Shown piece by piece: positions 49,811 to 60,700 of a stretch of DNA of 64,000 nt. Both the position numbers and the translations under genes were made by a program. Numbering within the stretch: the first letter of the stretch is position 1; the number at the start of each line of letters is the position of its first letter. Origin of the DNA: Sebastes aleutianus (taxonomy: Eukaryota; Chordata; Actinopteri; Perciformes; Sebastidae); the NCBI GenBank assembly GCA_916700875.1, contig CAKAKS010000066.1, positions 14,814,361 through 14,878,360 of the forward strand, given 5' to 3'. Below the pieces are notes generated by a model that was not told the origin of the DNA, searched no databases, and saw only the letters and a list, made by a program, of their open reading frames with translations.

Positions 49811-52800
49811 AACGTGCCTCAGAACAGACAGCACCAGTTCTGTCAACCCACTTCAAAAGTAGCTCTGGCGTCAGCAAATTGGACTGATCTTTTGTGAGTT
49901 TCTCTGGTGGCTGTCGGATTGTGTCCGGGAAGGGCACTCGGGCTGGCTGTTGTTGGGTTTATAGTTTGTTGTTTTATTATTCCTTCCTAATAGACATCAT
50001 CATATGCCTCACTTGATGTCTGCTCACTTGATGATGATAAATGTGTTTCAAAGAGATGCATTTTCACCTGTTTGTATCCTTAAAAACATGTTTTTGAATA
50101 CTTTTCTGGTACATATTTAAAGAGCTAAATTTGGTATTGATCTCCTCTAGATTTTGATGTGTGATCATGAATGATGAATGATAATGTGTGAATCATTAAT
50201 GAGGAACCTTCTATTTCTGGACAATGAGAATGAATCATTCATGAAACCGGACACTGGACGGGCCCTCGCTATTCAGCATAGCATGAATTCTTTCTCTTTG
50301 GATTAGATGCATGCAGTGATGCTCTGAAGAAAATGAATAAGCCAGTCAGAGTTCCCTCTGGCAAACAATGAGAGATTGTTCATACTTAAACATAAGAGGG
50401 TACCTATCTCCTGATGTATTCTGTCCTGGAGGTCTGGATACTTGATCAGGTACAAAAGGCTCCACTGTAGACCAGCGATGATGGTGTCAAATCCTTTAGA
50501 AAATCACAAACATTATGTTAACAACGTTATCAATATGATCAATTTAACGGGGACATATCATGAAAAACTTTTTCAGTGCTTGTGCACATACAAGTACATT
50601 TGGGTTTCTGGAGTGCCTACCAACTCACAAACTGAAATAAGACAACCCAGTCAGGCTCATTACAATATATCACCCACAGCTTGAGAACTACCTTTGTAAA
50701 GGTGAACCACATTTTTCTAGCAAGCCAATCGGAGAAGACTTTTAGCAGACAGGCACTAAGACGGAGCATTTCAAACGGAGGGTAAATACATGTATATTCA
50801 GACAGACCGTATGAGGAAAGTAACATGTTTTTTGAACATTAAAGCATGCAAACATGTTCTAGTAGAAACACAAAACACAAATATGAACCTGGGGGAAAAA
50901 AGCATGATATGTCCCCTTTAATGTCATTACCAACACTATTCGTCATCAATGGTAATATAAGTGTAACTTCCAGTGTGGCTAACCTGCTCCAAAGATGTCT
51001 ATGACGGTGTGAATGATCTGTGAGTTGGAGAGTTCAGACGTGTCCTTATTATCTTCTCTGTCCTCACAAAGTGCAATCAGAGCGTCTGTTATGTCCCGGA
51101 TACAGTTCTGCAACACACAAACATACAATATGACAGCAAATTGATTGTGTTTCTTAAATCATTGTCACTGAAACATCAAGCTATCTGTATTAACTATAGG
51201 CTGATTAATGATTGTTCAGATCTAGAGGTTCATAGAAGTTTTAAAAGCAATAATTAGGGAAGAGACAGTAATCAGTTATGGTAGGACGCGTGTCTTCCAG
51301 TGGGATGCTAATTCCTAATTAGAGTGCGTGCGAACTTTTTAGCCTCTATGCACAAGAACAAAGGTCCCTCCTCCCAGGGGACTTGTTTGTTATTTTTTTG
51401 GCTACGGTTGCACTCACAGCTAATACTGTATGAGTGCAATGTCAGATTAAATAGTGGACGGCAAATTAGTGGGACAGATATAAAGAAAACAACGCAGCAT
51501 CCACCACATTAGACTGTCCCGAAAGTATTCTGCTTGTATCTTGTGGCACAATAGGCTGGTTAAGATTCATCAAACCAGAGATCGGTTTGTCATTAAAATA
51601 CACTGTTAAGATATTTAACAAATCATTTTGGTGACTTGGTCTTGGTGGGCGCGTGAAACTTTTGTCCCTTTCTTTGAAACATCTATTTTGCATTGCATGT
51701 CCTTAAAAACCTTTACATTGTTCTTTTACTTTACTTTTCTTTGCAGTTGACTATCAACAGTGCAAGCGTGAAATCAAAACACAACCTCATCCTGCAAAAA
51801 GTAATGGTTGATTGTACTGTAATGCATCAGGGTGTCATTCTCCTTTTGCAATGTCTTTACATTTTAACTAGGGCTGTCAATCGATTAAAATATTCAATTG
51901 CGATTAATCGCATGATTGTCCATAGTTAATCGCAATTAATTGCAAATTAATCACACATTTTTGTATCTGTTAAAAATGTACCTTAAAGGGAGATTTGTCA
52001 ATTTCATTTAATACTCTTATCAACATGGGAGTGGGAAAATGTATGTATATATTTATCATTAAAAATCAATTAACAACACAAACAATGACAAATATTGTCC
52101 AGAAACCCTCACAGGTACTGCATTTAGCATAAAAAAATATGCTCAAATCATAACATGGCAAACTCAAACCCAACAGGCAGCAACAGCTGTCAGTGTGTCA
52201 GTGTGCTGACTTGACTATGACTTGCTTAAAACTGCATGTGATTATCATAAAGTGGGCATGCCTGTAAAGGGGAGACTCGTGGGTACCCATAGAACCCCTT
52301 TTCATTCACATATCTTGAGGTCAGAGGTCAAGGGACCCCTTTGAAAATAACCATGCCAGTTTTTCCTCGCCAGAAATTAGCCTATAAGTTTGGAGGGGTT
52401 ATTTAACCTCTTTCCTGACAACATATTGCATGGCTGGTATCAATGGATTCCTAAGGTTTTTTTAGTTATATGATGCCAGTATCTTTACTCTAAAAACTCG
52501 CAAGTTGCGTTAATGCACTAAAGAAATTAGTGGCGTTACAACAAATTTGCTTTGACAGCCCTAATTTAAACTGAATTCTGGTCTACAGGTGTGTCTGCCG
52601 GGCTCCTTACCTTATCAAAGGTGCTGATGTGTTCCTCGATGCTCCGCTCCATGAATCCATTCATCCTGTGGATGTGCTGGACCATCTTCCTCAGAGACGG
52701 ACTCGGAAAGTAGCGGAACACGGGGAAAAAATCAGCCAGGTTCCCTGCTGCGAAGATCCTCAGGACCTCGTTGTTGATGTGGACCATAGTGAGGAACTCC

Positions 52801-53582
52801 TTGTCATTGTAGTCGTACCTTTTCCCAAAACACAGGGCACAGACGACGTTCGCCACTGAAGTCACCAGGGGCTTCACCGGATCTATACCCATTGTTTCCC
52901 CTTTGGCAGCAGCAGCCTGCTTTCGAATCACCTCCACCATCTCAGCTGCCTCGGCACAGACGTGCTCCTCCAGCAGGCAGGTGGCACCGGACCCTCTGGG
53001 CTCGGCCTGGGAGAAAGACCGGAGGGCGTTCTTACACAGCTTCTTATGAAGCATCCAGGCCGGGCCGTACTTCTCACTGAAGGTCATACTGGTGCCGTTG
53101 GCTACGGCGGAAAAGGTGAAAAGGTCAGGTCGCCCGGCAAAAGCTTCTCCCTGTCGAACCAGCGCCTGTCTGATGGTGGAGTATCCACTCAGCACGACAA
53201 CCGTCAGAGAGCCCAGACGCATCTAGAGTGAAGGAATGAACACATGATTGAATGAATAAACCAATAATCTTCTGTCCTGCTAAAACGTTTTAACACATTT
53301 TACTGTACATACCTGGAAAACATCGCCGTACTGGAGCCTCAAGCGGGTCAGAGAAAGATGAATCTGGTCCCCCATCTGGAGCAGATTGCCAACAAGGGGC
53401 CATGGCGTGGGTCCAGGAGGAGGGGGATATTTAGTGTGGTCCAATCGGGAAGAGTGGTGGTGGCTCTTTCGGCCCCTGAGGGCCATCAGGAGGAGGGTGA
53501 GAAGACACAGAGCAACGGTGACACTCGACAGAGAGGTACAAGGGTTCTCCTTGATGGGCAGCGTCCATAACATCAGTCTCAT
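47197..53582 (-). CDS. cyp1d1: Cytochrome P450 family 1, CYP1D1-like monooxygenase
   Basis: Coding join on the minus strand: 53582-53313, 53222-52611, 51107-50984, 50493-50404, 47929-47806, 47728-47642, 47479-47197; 1590 nt, 529 residues plus TAG, the normal CYP1 length. It has an N-terminal membrane anchor (VTVALCLLTLLLMAL), then the proline-rich PPPPGPTPWPLVGN hinge. Further motifs are the I-helix DIFGAGFDT, ExxR as EVFR, PERF, and the heme-cysteine loop FGMGKRRCLG. CYP1-type blocks (VVVLSG, ALVRQGEAFAGRPDL, SMTFSEKYGP, FTIPHCTTRN) place it in family 1. Assignment to CYP1D1 rather than CYP1A/B/C rests on divergence from CYP1A plus position next to annexin A1 and an ALDH1A gene. CYP1D1 has been reported not to respond to dioxin-type inducers. 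The donor of exon 6 must be the second GT (47641-47640 on minus), because the first choice creates a stop at the next junction. Intron 4 holds a Tc1-like element; introns 2 and 3 hold a hAT-like and a piggyBac-like element respectively. Confidence 0.9.
47968..49224. mobile_element. Tc1-like transposon with ~220-bp inverted repeats
   Basis: Outer ends read ACTGGAAAAACAAAGTTCGG (left) and its inverse (right) and lie in TA-rich flanks. The inverted repeats extend to about 48190 and from about 49000, so each is over 200 bases, with few mismatches between the two arms. The element sits inside a cyp1d1 intron. At ~1.26 kb it is shorter than an intact Tc1/Sleeping Beauty-type element (~1.6 kb), and the missing part corresponds to the transposase N-terminus. 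Confidence 0.85.
48300..49003 (-). pseudogene. Degenerate Tc1-family transposase
   Basis: The minus-strand frames contain FSDESRF (first catalytic Asp), ILQDDNARPHRA (second Asp) and SPDLNPIQHLWD, typical of DD34E transposases. The N-terminal DNA-binding helix-turn-helix region is absent. The reading frame breaks between RGERYADC (stop at 48797) and the following segment near 48803. The usual glutamate of the NPIE motif reads glutamine (codon 48497-48495). A run of ten C at 48739-48748 adds a glycine tract. It cannot encode an active enzyme. Confidence 0.85.
49224..49249. repeat. (TA)n microsatellite at the transposon edge
   Basis: About twelve TA dinucleotides directly next to the right end of the Tc1-like element, whose insertion target is TA. 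Confidence 0.9.
49757..49799. repeat. (TC)n microsatellite
   Basis: About twenty CT dinucleotides, preceded by shorter CT tracts from 49701. Located in cyp1d1 intron 4. Confidence 0.95.
50544..50921. mobile_element. piggyBac-like MITE (TTAA target)
   Basis: TTAA followed by CGGGGACATATCATG at the left, and CATGATATGTCCCC then TTTAA at the right. The 14-bp inverted termini bounded by TTAA are the piggyBac-type signature. It is 378 bp, in cyp1d1 intron 3. Confidence 0.72.
51869..52563. mobile_element. hAT-like non-autonomous transposon, family A, copy 2 (opposite orientation)
   Basis: It has the same 12-bp termini as the copy at 4048-4777 and the same internal landmarks in reverse (GGGTACCCA, ATAAAGTGGGCATG). 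The flanks ATTTTAAC and ATTTAAAC form an 8-bp duplication with one mismatch. It lies in cyp1d1 intron 2, ending 48 bases from the exon that stops at 52611. Confidence 0.82.
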
Positions 53583-54055
53583 CTTGTCAGGTGGACTCTA
53601 AATACTGAGAGAGACAGGGGAAGAGGGGGAAAAGGTATCTATAAGAAGAAGACAAAAGGAAAAAAAAGAAACAAACAAAGACAGAAAGCAAGAAATATGG
53701 TTAACAGTTTTGATAGATAACTCACCATGCAGCTCTGTAACTTTGGTGTAAAAAAGTAATGAGCCAGACAACAGAGAGCAGAGCAGAGACGTGCAGAAGT
53801 CTGAGGTCTGATCCTCGGGAACTTGTTGATGAGGGTATAGCTCACAGTGCGGGACGCCCCATTCAGCAGCGGCCGGGCCCCCTGCAGAGGGAGCTGCTGC
53901 CCGCTAACAATAGAGAAGCACACACGGCGAGAAACTTGGCTCGGGGTGGAGGACGAGTCGGTCCCGGACAGCCAGTGACCGCATCTGACCAAAGACCGGA
54001 ACCATTCACAACAAGGGCCCCTCCTCTCCCGTTCGCTCTGTCCCTCGCAGAGTAG
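53583..54055 (-). other. cyp1d1: Possible 5' UTR exons of cyp1d1
   Basis: The start codon is preceded 22 bases upstream by a minus-strand CTCTCAG acceptor (AG at 53606-53605). A GTGAGT donor (exon edge 53726) lies a further 120 bases upstream, giving a candidate noncoding first exon from about 54055 to 53726. CYP1A genes likewise have a noncoding first exon. A second candidate donor, GTAAGT with exon edge at about 57537, exists further upstream. No transcript evidence is available here. Confidence 0.35.
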
Positions 54056-54154
54056 GAGCCTGTTTGTTGCTGTGCATAGGATGGAAAAGTATTATGTCAG
54101 GTTATGAAATGGGAAATATATGATGGGAAAAAAGCAAACTATTGTCTATATGAG

Positions 54155-54523
54155 TAGGGATGCACCGATTGTGAAATTCTGGGCGGATATATTTTTATTT
54201 ATTTTGTTTTAATTCCTCTTTTGTGCAAGGAAACAAAGACTTCTTCATTATATAAGAAAATAACTGAGCTGTTTTAAAGTCATTCAGCATTTCATTACAA
54301 TGTCTTTGAATGAGCACAAATTCAATCATACACATTTATGAAACAACTTTAAAAATAACCTTCTTTCACCTGAAAAAAAGATTATTTTAAAATTTTTTAA
54401 TAACTAACACAACATTTAGCCGGCGTAAAATTGATACGACACAACAGATAAACATCGGCCACTGCCATCGACGAATGTCATCAGCCGATACCGATTTTCA
54501 GGCGATAAATGGTTGCATCCCTA
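54155..54523. mobile_element. hAT-like non-autonomous transposon (AGGGATGCA termini)
   Basis: TAGGGATGCACC at the left and GGTTGCATCCCTA at the right form imperfect inverted repeats. Perfect 8-bp duplications TATATGAG occupy 54147-54154 and 54524-54531. It is 369 bp, upstream of cyp1d1. Confidence 0.8.
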
Positions 54524-54823
54524 TATATGAGCACCCTGAAAATGTACCATGACCATCCACCAATTCAAATATTTTCAATTTGAATTTATCACATTTACTT
54601 GTACAGAATAAAACATTGTGATATTAGTACTTTTACTTGAGTAAAGAATCTGAGTACTTCCTTCCTCACAGACCCCAGAACTGTTATGAACAATGTAATC
54701 TCTCTAATGTGTCACAAGGGGGCGCTCTCCATCTGCTTAGACTGACTTCATGGCCCCTACAGTTTGGACTGAGGTCAATGCTTTCAGGCTTCAGGTATCA
54801 GCTAAATCTACATATATATAGGC

Positions 54824-55152
54824 TACGTTCCAAATCGCATACTTTTTCTTTTTACTTTTAGTACATACTGCAGCTGCTCTTATAAAAGTATGAACTGTTG
54901 CATGCAGTATGCATACAATTGGGGCATAACATTGCGCCTTGAACTTTGACCCTCTTGCTCATATATCTGCTGTGCAAAGGATTGTGGGTCAGAATAGCCA
55001 GAAAAGCATGCTGGCTTGCATACTGCAAAATGTGACTGGATGCAGTAGGACATTATTGCATACGGCATTTGACATACTATGTATTGGGACATACTAAATC
55101 TTTTTCTTGCATACTAAATAGTACAGTAATATGGGTATTGGAACGCACAGGT
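54824..55152. repeat. Interspersed palindromic repeat (CGTTCCAAATCGCATAC family)
   Basis: The left end GGCTACGTTCCAAATCG and right end TATTGGAACGCACAGG are weak inverses. The interior repeats GCATACTA / AGTATGC motifs in both orientations. It is non-coding and intergenic between cyp1d1 and the aldehyde dehydrogenase gene. Confidence 0.5.
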
Positions 55153-57530
55153 TATAACAACCACAACACTTCAGGAAGTGTGGCCAAAATAATAGGAACA
55201 CCTCACAGTGTATTGCAGTCTGGAGCAGGCAAAACATCACGTACTGGTAAAAAAAAAAGAGAGAAAAGCTGAATCTACACCTCTCTGAGACCTTTAATAA
55301 TAAAAGATGATTCCCATCTTCATATTGCAAGGCTACACTGTTCATGCAGCTGCTGGTAATACATTGCAGTTGCAGTTATAATATGAAAAATGATTGCCAG
55401 CAAGAAGTTAAAACTTTTGCTACAATGTCAGTATAAACATCTGCCAAAGACAGATTATTTGTGCGTTACAAAATCTCCCAGTACGATATCATAATTTAAC
55501 ACCTGACCTGATTTATTTCCTTTTTATTTTTTGTAATATTTCCATTGTTGGCCTGTAATTTGATTATCGAAGCCTGCAAAGTTTTTCTCTTTTCTTCAAG
55601 CTTAACATCTCCTTCCCCTCTCTCCTCACTCTCCCACTGCCTTCATCCCTCTTTTCATGCCTGTATTACATCCTCCTCCCCATCACTCTCCATCTTTCAT
55701 TCCTTTCTTTCTCACTCTCCATCCAACCGTCAATTCAGCTCAGGCTCAACTGTGGGACACCCGGTGTTGTCAGGCCAAGCGACAGCTCCTTTGACCCGCT
55801 GGACCACGTCCTCTCCAGGCCGAGGCGGTCCAGTCTTGTCATTAGCTCTGGCAGACAGAGCCGAGACAAACACACACACTGAGTCTGTGGAGCCAGACTG
55901 GATGGGGAAGTGTCTGGAGGGAGAATATTGCTCATATTTAAACATGAAATCAAGACCAGTGCTATAGCCCTAACACCAACACACACAATGTAAAAAACTT
56001 GAGTTTGAGCATGTAATGAGCATGTACGCCCGCTCAACATGAGGTTAAACTAGACAGACTGCAACTAATGAGGCTGTATGTTTTGGTCAACAATGAATAA
56101 CATTTATAATTCCTCACTGAGGCGTAAAACTTTTGCACAAAACTGTTGCACAAGCTTCAAGTCAACTGTCTGACCAAATGGAGCTATACACATTAGTATG
56201 GGAAGATGGTTTCCACTGTGTTTTGCAACACTCCCCATCTACAATACTGCTGATCTTTTCATTAACAAGGGTTAATTACAGAGACCGTGTTGTCCCCGGG
56301 GATAATTCTCAAAGGGATGTGTGTATTTCCAGACAGCCAAGACTAAAATAGGCGCACCAGACAAAGTTATGTGGCCACATTGTTCCTGGGAGACAGTGAA
56401 GCAGCAGGAGGCCCCTTATCAAAGCAAACATCTTCCCAATTATGTTTGTTGCCTCGTAGATGGGCCCATCCTCTGCTGCATGTTGACACGGCACAGTTGA
56501 GCTGAAACGCTGCAATGAAGCGATAGGAGCAATGCAACAAGTCTGAATGGCTGGGCTGGCTCAAAGCAGCCAACTTACACAGTAAGACGTTAGTTTTGAT
56601 TTTTTGTTTTGATAATTTGTCTTTTATTTCTATGGGGACAACATTTAAAATTTAAATAAATAAATAAATAAATAAATGAATGAATGAATAAATAAATAAA
56701 TATTTTAATCAAATTAATAAGAGAAAAATTCAATTGCCCTATGAAAAGTATCAAAAACTTGTACACACCAACCAAAACATGTTCAGGAGGCCATATACAG
56801 ATTTGATTATCAGAAGAAACTTTCAGCAAATGCTACTGCATGATATGCTGTAATTTTACAGAAATGTCTTCTTTAGGATTAACAGAAGTGTTTGTGAATG
56901 GTAAAGAGGGTATACTGTAAATCTACAGACTTTTCTGTTTTAGGGTTGAAGGAAATGTCCGTATACTTAATAGAAAATTTCTGCCAGGACATTATCTGTT
57001 TTTCTGCAGATTGTTGTATTATTATTGTTTGTATTACTCAATTGTGATGATGTTAGTCCTCATAGTAGCCATTTCATTGTAGTGAGACCATTTTTTTTAA
57101 ACTTGACCTCACTGTATAAAATGACCTGTGGTGACCTCTAGGATAATCATAGCCTCATTAAACTTTACACAAACTAGAGACCTAGAGCATTCAGAGGATG
57201 GATGGCTTTCCTATAGGTAGATTGACAATAAGGGGGTTTCTGAGCAGTTTACACAACAGAAGTGGGCCATACAATTGCTGAAAAATGCAATTTGTACTAT
57301 AGTTGGAACACATTTAAAGACCTTAAATGCTGTTTTAAGTGGGTGATTCAAAGTAAAGAGGGGCAATAGCAAAAGGATATGTCTGCAAGATTTAAACCCT
57401 GTCACTAATAATTGATTAAAAGAAAATTATAGCCAAAAGTAACGAGCTAAAAAGCACATCTCCTGACTGCTTATAAAACATTAAATATACAGAATGAACA
57501 ATTAATACAAATTTGGGCTGAATTAAATAC
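55153..57530. other. Intergenic stretch upstream of the aldehyde dehydrogenase promoter
   Basis: No conserved coding segment recognised. It contains a pyrimidine-rich block at 55600-55735 and an (AAAT)n run near 56650-56700. The GC-rich promoter block begins at about 57590. Confidence 0.4.
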
Positions 57531-57702
57531 TTACCATGCACTTCACATTGTTGGAAATGGGCTTCCATGATAATGCCAAAGAATCTCAGTGGTGCGCGCG
57601 CCTGTCTCGCGGGGCACGTGGGGGTGGTTCCGTCTGAACGGTGATGAGCGCGAGGAGGACTCCCGGTGCTCCGGTAGAGACGTGATGCTGCAGAGGCAGG
57701 TG

Positions 57703-57711
57703 TATATAAAG
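57703..57711 (+). promoter_or_regulatory. TATA box of the aldehyde dehydrogenase gene
   Basis: TATATAAAG sits 39 bases before the ATG at 57750, so the 5' UTR would be short (about 15-20 bases). The 100 bases upstream are GC-rich and include a palindromic E-box CACGTG at 57615-57620. This is a compact promoter with no other gene in the way. Confidence 0.6.
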
Positions 57712-57749
57712 CTGCACGGCGGTGAGAGGAGGAGACACACAGCTGCAAC

Positions 57750-60700
57750 ATGCCGGTGAGCGGAGCAGGAGTCCACCAGACCTCATCAGCATCTCCATCA
57801 GGTAACTACACCTTTTAACACTTCTACAACCTGCAATTATGTTTTTCAATGGAAATAAAATATATATTTCTCTAAAGATATTTGCAAACTAAAGATGGAG
57901 AAGCAGCATTTAGTTAGTGTGGACTTCCAGAGGATATTAGACAACTTTGACTACCTTTAAATACAGGTTAAAAACCTCATCATGAACCATTTTATGTCTC
58001 CATTTTTAACTTTTTAATTCCCTTTAATTTACTTTCTATTCCTTTAAACTGCATTGTAATGTTTTTAAGCTGTTTTGCTTTCTTTTTCTAATATTTTAAT
58101 GCATTATGCTGTTTATGTGTATAGGTAACTCTGGAGGGGAAACTAGGGCAGCACATTATTTATACTGTCTTTATGATATTTTTTGTTCATTGTAACATTA
58201 ATTATTAAAATAACAATTATGTCAATAATTGACTAAAAGGACTAAGCATAATTAATAAAAATAAAAATAGTAAAAAACAGTTAAATGTTAAGCTTAAAGC
58301 TACATTTTTCTGAATGGACCTGTGTGAATAAGATAATTAAATGCTGTTTTAACCAGATTACAGGAAACAAAACACATAAATTAGTAGGCTACATACTGTG
58401 ATGTGTTAATGTTTACTGTATAAGCTACAGAGAGAGAATATACCAGGGACCCCCTTATCCCTTTGGATAATTTGACTTATAACCTTTTTTTTTACACTTC
58501 TATAGTTTTAGTTATGTGAAAGAACAATACAAGAGAAATGTAGTAGAGCGATATTAAACATGTATTAAACATATTTGCAGATTCTGAGAGTTATAGATTT
58601 GTTAGATTAGAAAGTAATTTATGATCTACTGTAGATTTAAAAATGTCATCCTTTTGTAACAAAAATAAATATATCAATGATTTAAAATGAATGAATCTGA
58701 AAACATTTCACCCCTCTTTGAGGATCACTGGGCTATATAGTTGTCTGTTCCACCTTACATGCCTCTACATGCAACGAATATTCTTAATCACCTTTTTTTC
58801 AGCACGCAGCGCTCACCGTTTCTTACAGTTGAGCCAATTTAGAATTAAAGCTTAAAGTTTTCTGGAAAATATGACAAACACCTCTGTGTTTGTCATATTT
58901 TCCTGTCTATTTTCTGTCTAAAAGAGGTCAGTGCAGTCCACAGCTCAGAGCCGGCCCGACTTTACGGTGCCAGTCGTGACCCTTGACCCCGCGGTGTTAC
59001 CCTGCTGACAATGCCAGTGCCTCATTTGGCACAGCTTCTCTCCAGCATGTTGGGATGGCAATTTACGCACAGGATTACGATGAAAAACGAAAGGAGCTAT
59101 TCTCAAATCAGTGATCCTGATATGAAAGTGTTCTCACACACATGCAGTACAGTGGGTTAACACACGCATCCACAAAAAACAAGTTTGACCGGCTTGCATG
59201 TGTCTTTTCCAGAGGGAAAGCATGCCAACATGAACTCCCACCAGCAGCAGTCTGATAACGGATGCAACCACCAGGGTCCAAACCAGAGCCACAAACCGCA
59301 GCATGCAGGCGGACCTGAGATGCAGGCCCTGCCCATGCCAGTCCCAGACCCCCCCATTCACTACACCAAGGTAAGCTGCACCGAACAGTCAGGAGTCAAT
59401 CAGGACTGAACCAAACATGAAGAAGGATCCACAACTGAGCTCCAGTTTGGGTTAGATTTCTTTGTTTCTAGAGGACAATTTAGCTCATAACTACCCAGAC
59501 TTAAACATAATTTACCAATAAGACACTCAGGATTTAGGGATTTTATTAGAGTGTGGAAATCAACAACTGTTGACATGTGTTGGGTTTAGCTATCTCAGTC
59601 ATTAGTTTGGAACCGTGTGCAGAAATCTGAGAGACTGATTGAAAGTAATGTTAAAAATTGCAGTTTTTGATAGTTTCCTTTTATCTAACATTTATCCTGG
59701 AGGACAGATTGAGACTTTAATCATGTTTTTTATTTTGACAAACCCTTTTTGATAATGGGTTCAGTTGCCCTTCAATACAGCATTGTGAACCAGTGATGTA
59801 GTAATTTAGTATTTATGGTTTGTGTCAAAAATTAAAATAAAAAATATGGTGTGTCGGCCTGTAATTAGAGGAGGATGTGAATGTGGTTTTGAGGAGATGA
59901 AACAAGATGAGTTAGGGTATTGTTGTAGGTAATTATCTGAAGCTTTACAGCATGCAGATGCATCTCATAAAAGATGTCCGAGCAGGCAAAACCACTCCCG
60001 CTAAACAGTGAGCCTGTTATTAATTCTATCAGGCTGAGAGGAGCTGATACACTATAGTGCCATGTGTGAGACAATGAGCGGGGGAGAAAAAATGTACTGT
60101 TTCTGTGCGTTTCAGTGTTTGCTAATTCTCCTCAGTTGTTCATCAACAACGAGTGGCACGAGTCCTGCAGCGGAGGAAAGATTCCTGTGTATGATCCCGC
60201 CACAGGGAAGCTGCTGTGTGAAGTGGAGGAGGCTGACCCAGTGAGTACATTAAACATTATTACCAGTCCATTTTCAGATGCACAGATTGTAAAGACGCCC
60301 CTTAAGGCAAATTTTGTGATACTCAACTCAAGCTCAACTTGAACCTCTTCTAGGAAGATGTGGACAAGGCAGTGAGGAGTGCCAGAGCCGCCTTCCAGAT
60401 GGGGTCTCCATGGCGATCCATGGACGCCTCAGACCGAGGTCAACTACTTAACAGACTTGCCGACTTAGTGGAGAGAGACCGGCTACTACTGGCAGTGAGA
60501 AACACATGAACACACACTCAACTGGTTTATTACCATGAAGTAGGGCTGGGCGATATGGCCAAAATCTTCTATCCCGATATCGGTCATTTCATATCTCGAT
60601 AGCGATATATATCACGATATAGCATCTTTTTCTGGTAGTTCAATAAATAAATAAATAGTCTATATGAAATAACCACATAGTAAAGACTATTCTTGTATAC

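Noticed and set aside
57416..57776. Minus-strand open frames over the ALDH promoter
   Set aside because: No conserved content; GC-rich promoter DNA gives long frames by chance. Only the possible noncoding exon donor was kept, as an inference.
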